Source: Neobacillus kokaensis (GTDB lineage: Bacteria > Bacillota > Bacilli > Bacillales > Cytobacillaceae). From it: 64,000 nt of DNA. The stretch spans positions 173,894 to 237,893 of the forward strand of contig NZ_BNDS01000005.1 of the NCBI RefSeq assembly GCF_014656545.1, in the 5' to 3' direction. Shown one piece after another: positions 44,536 through 53,739 of this stretch. Under the pieces are notes generated by a model that was not told the origin of the DNA, made no database searches, and saw only the letters and a program-made list of their open reading frames with translations. The first letter of the stretch is position 1. Every line of letters begins with the position of its first letter. The position numbers were made by a program, and so were the translations under genes.

Positions 44536-45636
44536 TTATACGTTGAAACGGAAATGGATAACATCGCCGTCTTTTACTTCGTATTCTTTTCCTTCTAAGC
44601 GGACTTTGCCGGCTTCTTTAGCGGCATTGTAGCTTCCGCCTGCAACAAGATCATCATAGGAAACTGTTTCAGCACGGATAAATCCACGTTCAAAGTCAGA
44701 GTGAATAATGCCGGCACATTGTGGTGCCTTCATGCCCTTTCTAAATGTCCAAGCACGAACCTCCTGCACACCTGCTGTAAAATATGTGGCGAGGCCAAGT
44801 AAGCTGTAAGCGGCACGAATTAATTGATCAAGCCCTGATTCAGCAATCCCAAGCTCTTCCAGGAACATTTGCTTTTCTTCGCCTTCAAGCTCGGCAATTT
44901 CCTCTTCGATTTTTGCACAAATTACAATCACTTCAGCATTTTCATTTGCTGCATATTCACGGACCAGTTTTACGTACTCATTATCGGATGGATCTGCGAC
45001 CTCATCTTCACTGACGTTGGCCACATATAGAACTGGTTTAATGGTTAATAAGTGAAGATGCTTTACCAGCTTCATTTGTTCTTCAGTAAAATCCACTGAA
45101 CGGGCTGGCTTTTCCGCTTCAAATGCATCACGCAGCATAGAGAGAACTTCAAATTCAGCTGCTGCGTCCTTGTCCTTTTGTTTCGCTAATTTTTCCACGC
45201 GGCTAATACGTTTTTCTACTGATTCCATATCAGCTAGGATTAATTCCAAATTGATCGTTTCAATATCGGAAATCGGATCCACTTTTCCAGACACATGAGT
45301 AATATTCTCGTCAGCAAAGCAGCGAACCACTTGGCAGATGGCATCAACTTCACGGATATGGGATAAGAATTTGTTTCCTAAGCCTTCACCTTTACTAGCA
45401 CCTTTCACAATTCCAGCAATATCAGTAAATTCAAATGCCGTTGGTACAGTCTTTTTCGGCTGCACAAGCTCTGTTAATTTTTGCAGACGATGATCGGGAA
45501 CTTCTACAATCCCGACATTCGGGTCAATCGTACAGAAAGGGTAGTTTGCTGATTCTGCGCCAGCTTGGGTAATTGCGTTAAATAATGTCGACTTACCAAC
45601 ATTTGGTAGTCCGACAATCCCAGCAGTTAAAGCCAT
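44536..45636 (-). CDS. ychF: Obg-family GTPase/ATPase YchF (OLA1)
   Basis: 366 residues, the usual length. G1 motif [35 protein letters not shown] (G3 region with switch); the NVSE motif replaces NKxD, consistent with the preference of YchF for ATP; C-terminal TGS domain ending [11 protein letters not shown]. Ribosome-linked and a negative regulator of stress responses. In B. subtilis (yyaF) it also precedes rpsF. Confidence 0.98.
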   Translation of the reverse strand: MALTAGIVGLPNVGKSTLFNAITQAGAESANYPFCTIDPNVGIVEVPDHRLQKLTELVQPKKTVPTAFEFTDIAGIVKGASKGEGLGNKFLSHIREVDAICQVVRCFADENITHVSGKVDPISDIETINLELILADMESVEKRISRVEKLAKQKDKDAAAEFEVLSMLRDAFEAEKPARSVDFTEEQMKLVKHLHLLTIKPVLYVANVSEDEVADPSDNEYVKLVREYAANENAEVIVICAKIEEEIAELEGEEKQMFLEELGIAESGLDQLIRAAYSLLGLATYFTAGVQEVRAWTFRKGMKAPQCAGIIHSDFERGFIRAETVSYDDLVAGGSYNAAKEAGKVRLEGKEYEVKDGDVIHFRFNV

Positions 45637-46019
45637 TCACTTTCACTCCTCAAAAAATTTCATCTATTTTAACTATCATTAATTTTATAAAGGCGGTGTG
45701 AGCAGAGCTAAACATCACTTAATTTCCAACAAAAAAACTTTACTTTCTACCACATGGAAATAAAGTGTCCCGTTTTTGCGGCGCTCTGCCCCTTTATAAA
45801 TACCTTTCACAATTATAGGCATTTGTCGGCAAAAAAACAAGAAAGCCGACAGGAGAAAAGACTCTTATTCTACCACTTTTTTAAAAAAACAAAAGATAAA
45901 TTTCAACAAACTTCTCTATTATTTTAGTAAATATGGTAAAATTTATTACAAATTCCATTTTAGTATCGCCAAATACAGGATTATTATACATATTTATGTA
46001 AAAAATTGGAGGGGGAGTA
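45637..46019. other. Gap between ychF and the glucosaminidase gene
   Basis: No gene seen. TTGTCGGC (45833-45840) and GCCGACAG (45845-45852) form a hairpin with a short A-rich loop. A ribosome site GGAGGGGGA precedes the downstream gene. No clear promoter hexamers. Confidence 0.4.
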
Positions 46020-48611
46020 ATGAAAAAAACAGACGTACCGCAAACCAGTCCAGAACAACCCCGAATGCCGGGGAATGTCGTAAAGAAGGCAATCATCCCT
46101 ACATTTTGTTTTGCCGTTCTTTCAACGGCCGCTTATCAGGAAGCGGTTTTGGCTGAAAAAGCAAATCCAGGCCATTCATATGTAAAGTATGTGGATATAA
46201 CCAGTGGTTCCTTAAATTTACGGAAAAGTGCCACTTCTGGTTCTGCTGTTATTAGTTCGCTGAAAAAAGGGACCGCAGTAACTGTTTATTCCGAAGCAAA
46301 AGGCTGGGCGAAGGTAAAAGCAAGCGGCAAGATTGGCTTTGTCAGTGCAAGCTTTCTTTCCTCTAAGAATTCAGACGGATTCGCCAAGCAATCCACAAGC
46401 CAAACGGTTACTAAATATGTGGATGTTGCAAGCGGGGCGTTAAATTTACGCAAGAGTGCTTCTACCAAATCGAGCGTCATCGGATCCTTGAAAAAAGGAA
46501 CCGCGGTAACGGTTTATTCCGAAGCCAAGGGCTGGGCTAAAGTAAAGGCCGGCAGAAAAATTGGATACGTCAGTACAAATTTCTTAGCTTCCAAAAATTC
46601 CGACTCTAACTCTGGTTCCGATGGTTTCACTAAACAATCCACAAGCCAACCGGTTACTAAATATGTCAATGTTGCAAGCGGGTCATTAAACATGCGGAAC
46701 GGTGCTTCCACCAGTGCATCGATTATTGTTAAGCTGGCAAAAGGGACTCCTGTCAAGGTTTACTCCAGCTCTGGAGGGTGGTCTAAAATCGAGGTCTATG
46801 GAAAAAAAGGCTATGTCAGTTCCGCTTTCTTAGGTGATAAATCTCAAGGTACAAACAACGGTTCTTCTATGAGTACCCCAAAAATAATCATTAAATATGT
46901 CAATATAAATGCCAGCTCAAGATTGAATGTTAGAAAAAGCACTTCAACTAGCTCTGATATTATTACAAAGCTGATAAATGGCACTGAAGTAAAGGTTATT
47001 TCAGAATCTAAGGGTTGGGCCAAAATAGAAGTAAATGGAAAGCAAGGGTTTGTCAGCTCGGAATTTTTAGTCTCTAAAATTTCAAGCCCTAAGCCGCAGC
47101 CCCCTAAGAAGGAGGAGCAAAAAAAGGCAGCCAAATATGTGAATGTGAAGCTTGGTTCCTCATTAAATATGCGGAAAAGTGCCTCAACAAAAGCTTCTGT
47201 TTTAATAAAATTAGCCCGAGGTGTGAAAGTCGCTGTTTACTCTGAAGCAAATGGCTGGGCTAAAATTGAGGCTTACGGAAAAACAGGCTACGTAAGTAGT
47301 GACTTTCTAACAACTACGAAGCCAGTTGCTGGTTCCAATACTGAAAGTGAAAAGAAACCATCATCAGATTTAAATAATGGCAGCGGTGCTAATACTGCTC
47401 CAGGTTCAAATACCGGGTCTGGGTCCGATTCTTCCGCCAATAACGGTTCTCAACAGAATAAGCCTGTGGCGGTTGAAAAATATGTCAATGTCCTTTATGG
47501 ATCGAGCTTAAAAATGCGAGCTACAGCTTCTACAAGTGCAGCGGTTATTACGAAACTGGCAAGGGGAACGTTAGTCACCGTTTTATCTGAAGAAAATGGC
47601 TGGGCCAAAGTAACAGCAAATGGAAAGACGGGATTTGTCAGCTCTCAATATTTATCGGATACTGCTCCGTTTAACCCAAATACAACAGGTCCAAGTATCG
47701 AAAAAGTGTATGAAAGCTATAATATTGGCTTAGCAGACATGGTAAGAATAGAGATGGCCTCTAGTCCGCAAACTGATAAAAAATATGATACATATATCAG
47801 GGCCGATGCCTTAACCTTATCAAGTCCTACAAGTGGTACCGTAAATGGTGCGAGCTGGAATGTAAGGGGCGGCGCAAGTACTGATTATTGGAATGTCGGA
47901 CAAGTAAAAGATAAAGACACCCTGCAAATTCTCGGAACCATTAAAGGCAAAGATGGATTTGACTGGTACAAGGTAGCCTATAATAAAACATGGGTCAATG
48001 CCAGCCCTGAGGATGTTAGCTATTATGTAAATCCAAATAATTTCCTTGGAAGTACGTCTAATTCTCTGCAATTTCTAAAATTATCATTAACTGCAGAACT
48101 CGATGCAAAAGAAGTAAATGATAGAGTGCTATCCGGTAAAGGCATTTTAAATGGTTTAGCTTCAACCTTTATTAAAGCCGGCGAAAAGTATGGGGTTAAT
48201 GAAATGTATTTAATTGCCCATGCCCTGTTAGAAACCAGTAACGGTAGATCCGATCTAGCAAATGGTGTCCAAGTAAACGGGAAAACAGTTTACAATATGT
48301 ACGGCATCGGGGCTATTGACGCAGATGCCATTAACGGCGGCGCACAGTTCGCCTATAACGCAGGCTGGTTTACGCCTGAAGATGCGATTATTGGCGGAGC
48401 CCAATTTATTGCTAACGGCTATATTAATGCAGGTCAGGATACCCTTTACAAAATGAGATGGAATCCGAGAGCCGCAGCCGCAAACGGAAAGGCCACACAT
48501 CAGTACGCCACAGACATTGGCTGGGCAGCAAAACAAGTCAAACAAATGTATAATTTATATAGTTTAATAGATTCTTATAAACTTGTTTTGGAAATACCGC
48601 AATACAAATAA
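46020..48611 (+). CDS. Secreted SH3b-repeat N-acetylglucosaminidase (GH73, autolysin)
   Basis: 863 residues. A signal-like hydrophobic stretch at about 27-45 (FCFAVLSTAAYQEAVLAEK). Six bacterial SH3 (SH3b) wall-binding repeats at about 52-118, 128-192, 210-272, 290-352, 372-432 and 482-545, each ending in GWAKV..GKxGFVS-type sequence, with Ser/Asn/Gly-rich linkers. The C-terminal region (about 680-860) is a GH73 beta-N-acetylglucosaminidase with the catalytic Glu E738 in AHALLETSNGRS and YNMYGIGA. It hydrolyses GlcNAc-MurNAc bonds in peptidoglycan. Single gene with its own terminator, inserted in the conserved block near ychF. Confidence 0.93.
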   Translation: MKKTDVPQTSPEQPRMPGNVVKKAIIPTFCFAVLSTAAYQEAVLAEKANPGHSYVKYVDITSGSLNLRKSATSGSAVISSLKKGTAVTVYSEAKGWAKVKASGKIGFVSASFLSSKNSDGFAKQSTSQTVTKYVDVASGALNLRKSASTKSSVIGSLKKGTAVTVYSEAKGWAKVKAGRKIGYVSTNFLASKNSDSNSGSDGFTKQSTSQPVTKYVNVASGSLNMRNGASTSASIIVKLAKGTPVKVYSSSGGWSKIEVYGKKGYVSSAFLGDKSQGTNNGSSMSTPKIIIKYVNINASSRLNVRKSTSTSSDIITKLINGTEVKVISESKGWAKIEVNGKQGFVSSEFLVSKISSPKPQPPKKEEQKKAAKYVNVKLGSSLNMRKSASTKASVLIKLARGVKVAVYSEANGWAKIEAYGKTGYVSSDFLTTTKPVAGSNTESEKKPSSDLNNGSGANTAPGSNTGSGSDSSANNGSQQNKPVAVEKYVNVLYGSSLKMRATASTSAAVITKLARGTLVTVLSEENGWAKVTANGKTGFVSSQYLSDTAPFNPNTTGPSIEKVYESYNIGLADMVRIEMASSPQTDKKYDTYIRADALTLSSPTSGTVNGASWNVRGGASTDYWNVGQVKDKDTLQILGTIKGKDGFDWYKVAYNKTWVNASPEDVSYYVNPNNFLGSTSNSLQFLKLSLTAELDAKEVNDRVLSGKGILNGLASTFIKAGEKYGVNEMYLIAHALLETSNGRSDLANGVQVNGKTVYNMYGIGAIDADAINGGAQFAYNAGWFTPEDAIIGGAQFIANGYINAGQDTLYKMRWNPRAAAANGKATHQYATDIGWAAKQVKQMYNLYSLIDSYKLVLEIPQYK

Positions 48612-48617
48612 ATTCTT

Positions 48618-48654
48618 AAATGTCCCATAGTGCGCTGAGCTATGGGACATTTTA
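48618..48654 (+). terminator. Terminator after the glucosaminidase gene
   Basis: AAATGTCCCATAG pairs perfectly with CTATGGGACATTT around a 9-nt loop. The TATGGGACA arm is the same word that starts each unit of the array at 34624-34945. Confidence 0.8.
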
Positions 48655-48711
48655 CTATCTTCATTACCGGTTTTGTCCTCAAAAAACTTTATGAAAGGCA
48701 GTTTTACGATT

Positions 48712-48793
48712 TCAATTAGCGTAAATCACTTATCAATTAGCGCAAACGGCTTCTTCATTAGCGCACATTACCTTTCAATTAACGTAAGGCAAT
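48712..48793. repeat. Four imperfect 21-bp repeats (TCAATTAGCG type)
   Basis: TCAATTAGCGYAAA recurs at 48712, 48733, 48755 (one base deleted) and 48775 with spacing of 20-22 bp. AT-rich, non-coding, in the gap before the oxidoreductase gene. Confidence 0.75.
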
Positions 48794-48953
48794 TTAATAG
48801 TGATTTTGTCCTCAAGAACCCTTATTAAAGACACTTCCATAGGCTCCACAACCTTTTCTTTCTCATTAGAACCATGTTAAGAAAAAGATAATAGTATTTT
48901 TCAAGAAATTGTATTATCCTTATTTAAAAAGTCAGCATTTGGAGGTGAATTTT

Positions 48954-50960
48954 TTGGCGACAGTCGTAAAAGCGGCATGTCCGTTAAATTGCTGGGATAG
49001 CTGCGGTTTTCATGTAACAGTGGAAAATGGGCGGGTGACAAAAGTCGAAGGTGACCCAGATCACCCGATTACGAAAGGTAAAATCTGCGGACGCGGCAGG
49101 ATGCTTGAAACAAGAACAAACTCACCTGAACGCTTACTCTATCCTTTAAAAAAGGTAAACGGACAATTTCAACAAATTTCCTGGGAGCAGGCGCTCGCTG
49201 AAATCGCCGCTAAATTCACGAAAATCAAAGAAAAGTACGGAACAACAGCTGTCCTGCACAGCCATGATTATGCGAATAATGGGATATTAAAAAATCTCGA
49301 CCAGCGCTTTTTTAATTGTTACGGCGGAGTGACTGAGCTTTACGGATCACTTTGCTGGGGGGCAGGAATTGAAGCACAAAAATGGGATTTTGGCAACGCC
49401 TTAAGCCACGAACCAAATGATATTTACAACAGTAAAAGCATTATCATTTGGGGCCGAAATGCTGCTCGCACCAATATGCATTTTTATGAAAAACTGCTTG
49501 AGGTCAAGAAGCTTGGCGCTAAATTAATTGTTATTGACCCGCTGTTTAACGCAACAGCTAAAATTGCTGATGAGCACATTACAATAAAGCCTGGAATGGA
49601 CGGTATTTTAGCAGCAGGGATTATCAAAGAAATACTCCGCCTAGGCCTTGAAGACAGGACATTTATCGAAAGGTCCACATACGGATTTGCCGACTTAGAA
49701 AAGTTAATAAATAGTATATCCCTTGAAAAAGTAAGTGAAATGGCCGAGGTTCCTGTGGAGGTCATCACCAACTTAGCGTATGTTTATGCCGAGAAGCCGA
49801 CAGCGACCTTTATGGGGCTTGGCTTACAGCGTTATCAAAACGGTGGCAACACCATTCGCCTGATTGATGCCCTTGTCGCTGTCAGCGGCAATATCGGCAT
49901 CCCCGGGGGCGGTGCAAATTACGCCAATATCCAGGTGGGCCAAAGCTTTGCGTTCGAGGAATTAACCCTTCCGAACCGTAGAAAAAACCACCGTCTGTTT
50001 TCGATCATGAAGCAGGCTGAGGACGTATTAACCGCAAAGAATCCGGAAATTAAGATGATTGTCGTAACATGCGGCAACCCGCTAACTCAGGTTCCTGATT
50101 CAACGGTGGTCGAAAAAGCCTTTTCTTCAGTAGAAACATTAGTCGTCATTGAGCAATTTATGACCGATACGGCAAAAATTGCGGATTATATCCTGCCGAC
50201 TACAACTGCATTCGAGGAAGAGGACTTTTATTATTCATCAATGTATCATCATTATGTTAATTATGGTCCTAAGCTTGTTCAAGAGACCCCTGGCGAAGTG
50301 AAGCCAGATTTATGGATATGGACGCAATTAGCCCAGCAGCTTGGATTTGGTGAGGATTTTAACTTCACCAGAGATGAATGGCTCAACATGACTCTAAAAC
50401 CGCTAAAGGAAAAGGGCTTCACACTGGAAAAATTAAAAGAAAACAGCACATTAGAACTGCCAGCAGCGAAAATTCCATGGCAGGATAAACGATTCGCAAC
50501 ACCATCAGGTAAATTTGAATTCACCTCCCAATTGGGCCAGCAAAAAGGGTTTCCTGGGGAATTAACATTAGCCCTTCCTGATGAATCTAAGTGGTCCATG
50601 CCAGAGCTTGCGGCAAAATATCCGTACAGCTTGCTGACGATTCACCCTATGCGATCCAATCATTCGCAAAACTATCATTTGTTGAGCGGGAATATTAAGC
50701 TTAAAGTCGAGATTGCCCAAAATATTGCCGATGATCAAGGATTGCAAAATGGTGATCAAGTCAGAGTCTGGAACGATCGCGGGGAAGTGAAAGGATTTGT
50801 TTCCATTCTATCTGCAGCCCACCCTAATACGATAAATATCGATGAAGGAATCTGGCGCAGGTTCGGCGGACCAGTCAATAATTTAACCTCAAGCCGCGAA
50901 TCAGACAACCGCTTGGGCAGCACACTCTATGACTGTCTTGTAAATCTTGAAAAACTATAA
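48954..50960 (+). CDS. yyaE: Molybdopterin-dependent oxidoreductase (YyaE-like, DMSO reductase family)
   Basis: 668 residues from the TTG at 48954 (GGAGGTG 6 nt upstream; the open frame extends 15 codons further). Fe4S4 motif C-x2-C-x3-C with CPLNCWDSCGF and a fourth Cys in GKICGRG, then the Mo-bisPGD domain: TELYGSLCWGAGIEAQKWDFG (likely Mo-ligand region with Cys), GRNAARTNMH, and a C-terminal molydopterin-binding domain from about 560 (LLTIHPMRSNHSQNYH). No Tat signal, so cytosolic. No subunit genes nearby. Substrate unknown. yyaE is at the same locus in B. subtilis. Confidence 0.92.
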   Translation: MATVVKAACPLNCWDSCGFHVTVENGRVTKVEGDPDHPITKGKICGRGRMLETRTNSPERLLYPLKKVNGQFQQISWEQALAEIAAKFTKIKEKYGTTAVLHSHDYANNGILKNLDQRFFNCYGGVTELYGSLCWGAGIEAQKWDFGNALSHEPNDIYNSKSIIIWGRNAARTNMHFYEKLLEVKKLGAKLIVIDPLFNATAKIADEHITIKPGMDGILAAGIIKEILRLGLEDRTFIERSTYGFADLEKLINSISLEKVSEMAEVPVEVITNLAYVYAEKPTATFMGLGLQRYQNGGNTIRLIDALVAVSGNIGIPGGGANYANIQVGQSFAFEELTLPNRRKNHRLFSIMKQAEDVLTAKNPEIKMIVVTCGNPLTQVPDSTVVEKAFSSVETLVVIEQFMTDTAKIADYILPTTTAFEEEDFYYSSMYHHYVNYGPKLVQETPGEVKPDLWIWTQLAQQLGFGEDFNFTRDEWLNMTLKPLKEKGFTLEKLKENSTLELPAAKIPWQDKRFATPSGKFEFTSQLGQQKGFPGELTLALPDESKWSMPELAAKYPYSLLTIHPMRSNHSQNYHLLSGNIKLKVEIAQNIADDQGLQNGDQVRVWNDRGEVKGFVSILSAAHPNTINIDEGIWRRFGGPVNNLTSSRESDNRLGSTLYDCLVNLEKL

Positions 50961-50965
50961 AAAAA

Positions 50966-51001
50966 GGCACTATGTGAAAAATTCACATGGTGCCTGACAC
51001 C
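50966..51001. repeat. Palindromic repeat copy 2, also terminator for yyzM
   Basis: GGCACTATGTGAA pairs with TTCACATGGTGCC around AAA, continuing into TGACACC. Shared with 44479-44523. On the minus strand seven T follow, so it can end yyzM transcription. Confidence 0.8.
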
Positions 51002-51022
51002 AAAAAAAAGAAGCATGAAATG

Positions 51023-51220
51023 TTATCCTTCATGCTTCACTAAAATCTTTTTCATTTTTCGGGAAAACTCTCTTCTTGGAATCATTACACTATGCCCGCA
51101 GCCTTCGCACTTGATCCGGATGTCCATGCCCATTCGTATGATTTTCCAGCGATTTGTCCCGCACGGATGCTGTTTTTTCATCTCAACCACATCATTTAGT
51201 CCAAATTCTTTTTCTTCCAT
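51023..51220 (-). CDS. yyzM: DUF951 protein YyzM
   Basis: 65 residues starting at the ATG at 51220 (GAGGTG 6 nt upstream; three residues shorter starts are possible). FGLNDVVEMKKQHPCGTNRW, IRIKCEGCGHSVMIPRREFSRKM are the DUF951 signature, with a probable zinc-binding set (C-x-x-C and one earlier Cys). Found next to mscS/ychF in many Bacillales; role unknown. Confidence 0.88.
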   Translation of the reverse strand: MEEKEFGLNDVVEMKKQHPCGTNRWKIIRMGMDIRIKCEGCGHSVMIPRREFSRKMKKILVKHEG

Positions 51221-51236
51221 CATGCTCACCTCTTTT

Positions 51237-52109
51237 TTATTTTTCCCCATCTGGCAACATCACAAATTTCGCTGAAGGGACCCTGATTCCATACTCATCT
51301 AAAATACTCTTGATATCCTTCCGAATCATTCTTGTAACCGCTGCATGCTGCATAGGCAATGTTTCGGCGGTAACCCGCAAGACCACCTCCGTCGGTCCCA
51401 TCGTTTGAATCCCTAAAAGTGTCGGAACAGCAACTAATTGTTCATATTGACTAGGCATTTTTGCCAGCGCATCTTCAATAACCTTTTGAGCCTTATCAAT
51501 ATCCTCACCATTAGAAATGGCAATATCAATAACGGCAATACTATTATTGAGCGAAAAATTTGTCACCTGAGTGATGCTTCCGTTTGGTAAGATATGCACT
51601 TCCCCGGTCCAGCTTTTGATTTTTGTTGTTCTTAATCCTATTGCTTCAACATTTCCTTCGAATTCCCCGATTCGAACATGATCGCCAACGGAAAACTGAT
51701 CCTCAAAGATAATGAAAAACCCAGAAATAATATCCTTCACTAAGCTTTGCGCACCAAAACCGACGGCTAAGCCAACAACTCCGGCACCAGCAATCAGTGC
51801 CTTAACGTCTATTCCCAAAACGGAAAGAACCATCATAATGGCAATAAAGTACACTACATATGTCAGTGTATTATCCAAAAGCTTGGCCAATGTTTCTTCC
51901 CGCCGCTCTGACTTATTAAGCGGCGACAAATTCCTTAGTTTAAAAACATTATGAATCGCTACTTTCCCAATTCGAATAATGATATTAGAAATGGCCATAA
52001 TGATTAAAATTTTTAAAAACGCTTCACCCAAACTCATCCATGTATCTTCATTTTGTAGTTTATCTATTACATTTTTTTTAAACCCTTTTTCCGTTGTAAT
52101 CTCTTCCAT
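51237..52109 (-). CDS. Small-conductance mechanosensitive channel (MscS/YkuT family)
   Basis: 290 residues. Three membrane segments (about 28-48, 80-103, 107-130). The pore helix GAGVVGLAVGFGAQSLVKDIISGFFIIFEDQ is the MscS signature, then a beta domain with VGDHVRI and PNGSITQVTN. It opens under membrane tension and vents solutes in osmotic downshock. The start is near the yyaC promoter on the other strand. Confidence 0.95.
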   Translation of the reverse strand: MEEITTEKGFKKNVIDKLQNEDTWMSLGEAFLKILIIMAISNIIIRIGKVAIHNVFKLRNLSPLNKSERREETLAKLLDNTLTYVVYFIAIMMVLSVLGIDVKALIAGAGVVGLAVGFGAQSLVKDIISGFFIIFEDQFSVGDHVRIGEFEGNVEAIGLRTTKIKSWTGEVHILPNGSITQVTNFSLNNSIAVIDIAISNGEDIDKAQKVIEDALAKMPSQYEQLVAVPTLLGIQTMGPTEVVLRVTAETLPMQHAAVTRMIRKDIKSILDEYGIRVPSAKFVMLPDGEK

Positions 52110-52277
52110 TTATACACCTGCTTTCAAAACTTTCATACCTATTCTATTTTAACAATTTTTATAAGCATAGAATAGTGAAGTGTTTTTAGCATTTTTAGAT
52201 TGTCCATGTATAGATATTCTAAATTTTCCGTATAATGTTAAAGCACATGATTGATCGTGGATAAGAGGTGGATCGAA

Positions 52278-52877
52278 ATGAATCTGAAAGCACACTTTTT
52301 CGATAAAAAGGCTAAAACACAAATTTTCCATGATGATGCTCATGCCGCCCAAAATTTGGCCGGTGAGCTGCTTAGCTTTATTCCTGCAATGACCAGCCGC
52401 CCGATTGTCTTTGTCTGTATTGGCACTGACCGCTCCACAGGTGATTCTTTAGGACCCTTAATCGGTACATTGTTAGAAGAAAAAAAACTAACGTCCTTTT
52501 ATGTATACGGAACACTTGATGAGCCGATTCATGCGGTAAATCTTGAAGATAGACTGAATGAAATTCAATTAAAACACGATAATCCATATATGATTGGAAT
52601 TGATGCCTGTCTTGGACGGACAAAAAATGTTGGCGTGATCCAGGTTGGAAAAGGCCCTGTCAAACCAGGGGCCGGGGTAAATAAGGAGCTCCCTGCGGTG
52701 GGTGATATACATATCACAGGGATTGTCAATGTAAGCGGTTTTATGGAGTTTTTTGTGTTACAAAACACCCGCCTAAATTTAGTAATGAAAATGGCTAAAA
52801 CCATATCTGAAGGAATTTATCTAGCTGGCCTGATTTATCAAAAAACAATTGTTACAGAAGAAGAAAAGACCAATTGA
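52278..52877 (+). CDS. yyaC: YyaC family (DUF1256) spore-associated protease-like protein
   Basis: 199 residues from the ATG at 52278 with AAGAGGTGG 6 nt upstream. IVFVCIGTDRSTGDSLGPLIG is the GPR-like phosphorylase/protease fold signature; also IGIDACLGRTKNVG and GDIHITGIVNVSGFMEF. YyaC is related to germination protease GPR and is found only in spore formers. A terminator follows at 52877. Confidence 0.92.
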   Translation: MNLKAHFFDKKAKTQIFHDDAHAAQNLAGELLSFIPAMTSRPIVFVCIGTDRSTGDSLGPLIGTLLEEKKLTSFYVYGTLDEPIHAVNLEDRLNEIQLKHDNPYMIGIDACLGRTKNVGVIQVGKGPVKPGAGVNKELPAVGDIHITGIVNVSGFMEFFVLQNTRLNLVMKMAKTISEGIYLAGLIYQKTIVTEEEKTN

Positions 52878-52918
52878 AAAAAGGGAGCTCAATTTTTACA
52901 GGAGATCCCTTTTCCTCT
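52877..52918 (+). terminator. Terminator after yyaC
   Basis: AAAAGGGAGCTC and GAGATCCCTTTT pair with one mismatch around a loop of about 11 nt, with T runs on both strands. Confidence 0.65.
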
Positions 52919-52926
52919 TTCTACCA

Positions 52927-53628
52927 TTAAAAATTATATAAAATCGTTACAATAATTCCTACCACCATTATACCAGGGAGAAGATTGGCAACCTTCACCT
53001 TCGTTAATCCAATTAAATTTAATCCGATGGCAAAAATCATGATACCGCCTGTTGCCGTCATCTCGGTAATAAACTGTTCCATCAGCAGTTTTGGAACGAA
53101 TTGATTAATTTGCGTCGCAAACAAGGCAATTAATCCTTGATACAATAGAACAGGAACGGCGGAAAAAATAACACCGATTCCAAGTGTAGAAGAGAGGATT
53201 AAGGCGGTAAAACCGTCAATGATTGCTTTCGTATAAAGTACATCGTGGTCGCCGCGAATGCCGCTGTCTAAGGCTCCAATAATCGCCATCGCACCGATAA
53301 CAAAGATTAAGGTTGCAGTCACAAACCCTTCCGATATACTGCCTTTTCCATTTGAGCCTACTTTACTTTCAAGCCATTTGCCCAAATCATTCAATTTATC
53401 CTCCAGTTTCATCCATTCTCCAATTACCGCACCAAAGACAAGACTGATAATAACAATTAAGAAGTTATCACTTTTTAAGCCCATTTGCAGCCCTAAAACC
53501 ATTACTGCAAGACCAATCGCATACATAACTGTAGTCTTCATTCCCTCGGGAATTCGATTTAACAGTCTCCCAAGGAGCGTACCGACAATAATCAATACTC
53601 CGTTCACAAGTGTTCCCAATAAAAACAT
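52927..53628 (-). CDS. DUF554 family membrane protein
   Basis: 233 residues from the ATG at 53628 (AAGGAGAAAG upstream; the long open frame beyond is not used). Begins MFLLGTLVNGVLIIVGTLLG, the DUF554 signature; about seven membrane segments, with GALDSGIRGDHDVLYTKAIIDG in a loop. Possible transporter; function unknown. Confidence 0.88.
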   Translation of the reverse strand: MFLLGTLVNGVLIIVGTLLGRLLNRIPEGMKTTVMYAIGLAVMVLGLQMGLKSDNFLIVIISLVFGAVIGEWMKLEDKLNDLGKWLESKVGSNGKGSISEGFVTATLIFVIGAMAIIGALDSGIRGDHDVLYTKAIIDGFTALILSSTLGIGVIFSAVPVLLYQGLIALFATQINQFVPKLLMEQFITEMTATGGIMIFAIGLNLIGLTKVKVANLLPGIMVVGIIVTILYNF

Positions 53629-53711
53629 TGTCTTTCTCCTTACTTTCGCCTCACGAAATAGTATTAAATTTAACCTATCATGTTTTCTATCTGCAGAAAA
53701 GGGTTTTATAA

Positions 53712-53739
53712 AAAAATAAACCATCCTATAGATGGCTTA
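53712..53739 (-). terminator. Terminator after parB
   Basis: On the minus strand AAGCCATC and GATGGTT pair around TATAG and are followed by ATTTTTTT. It overlaps the parB stop codon. Confidence 0.65.
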
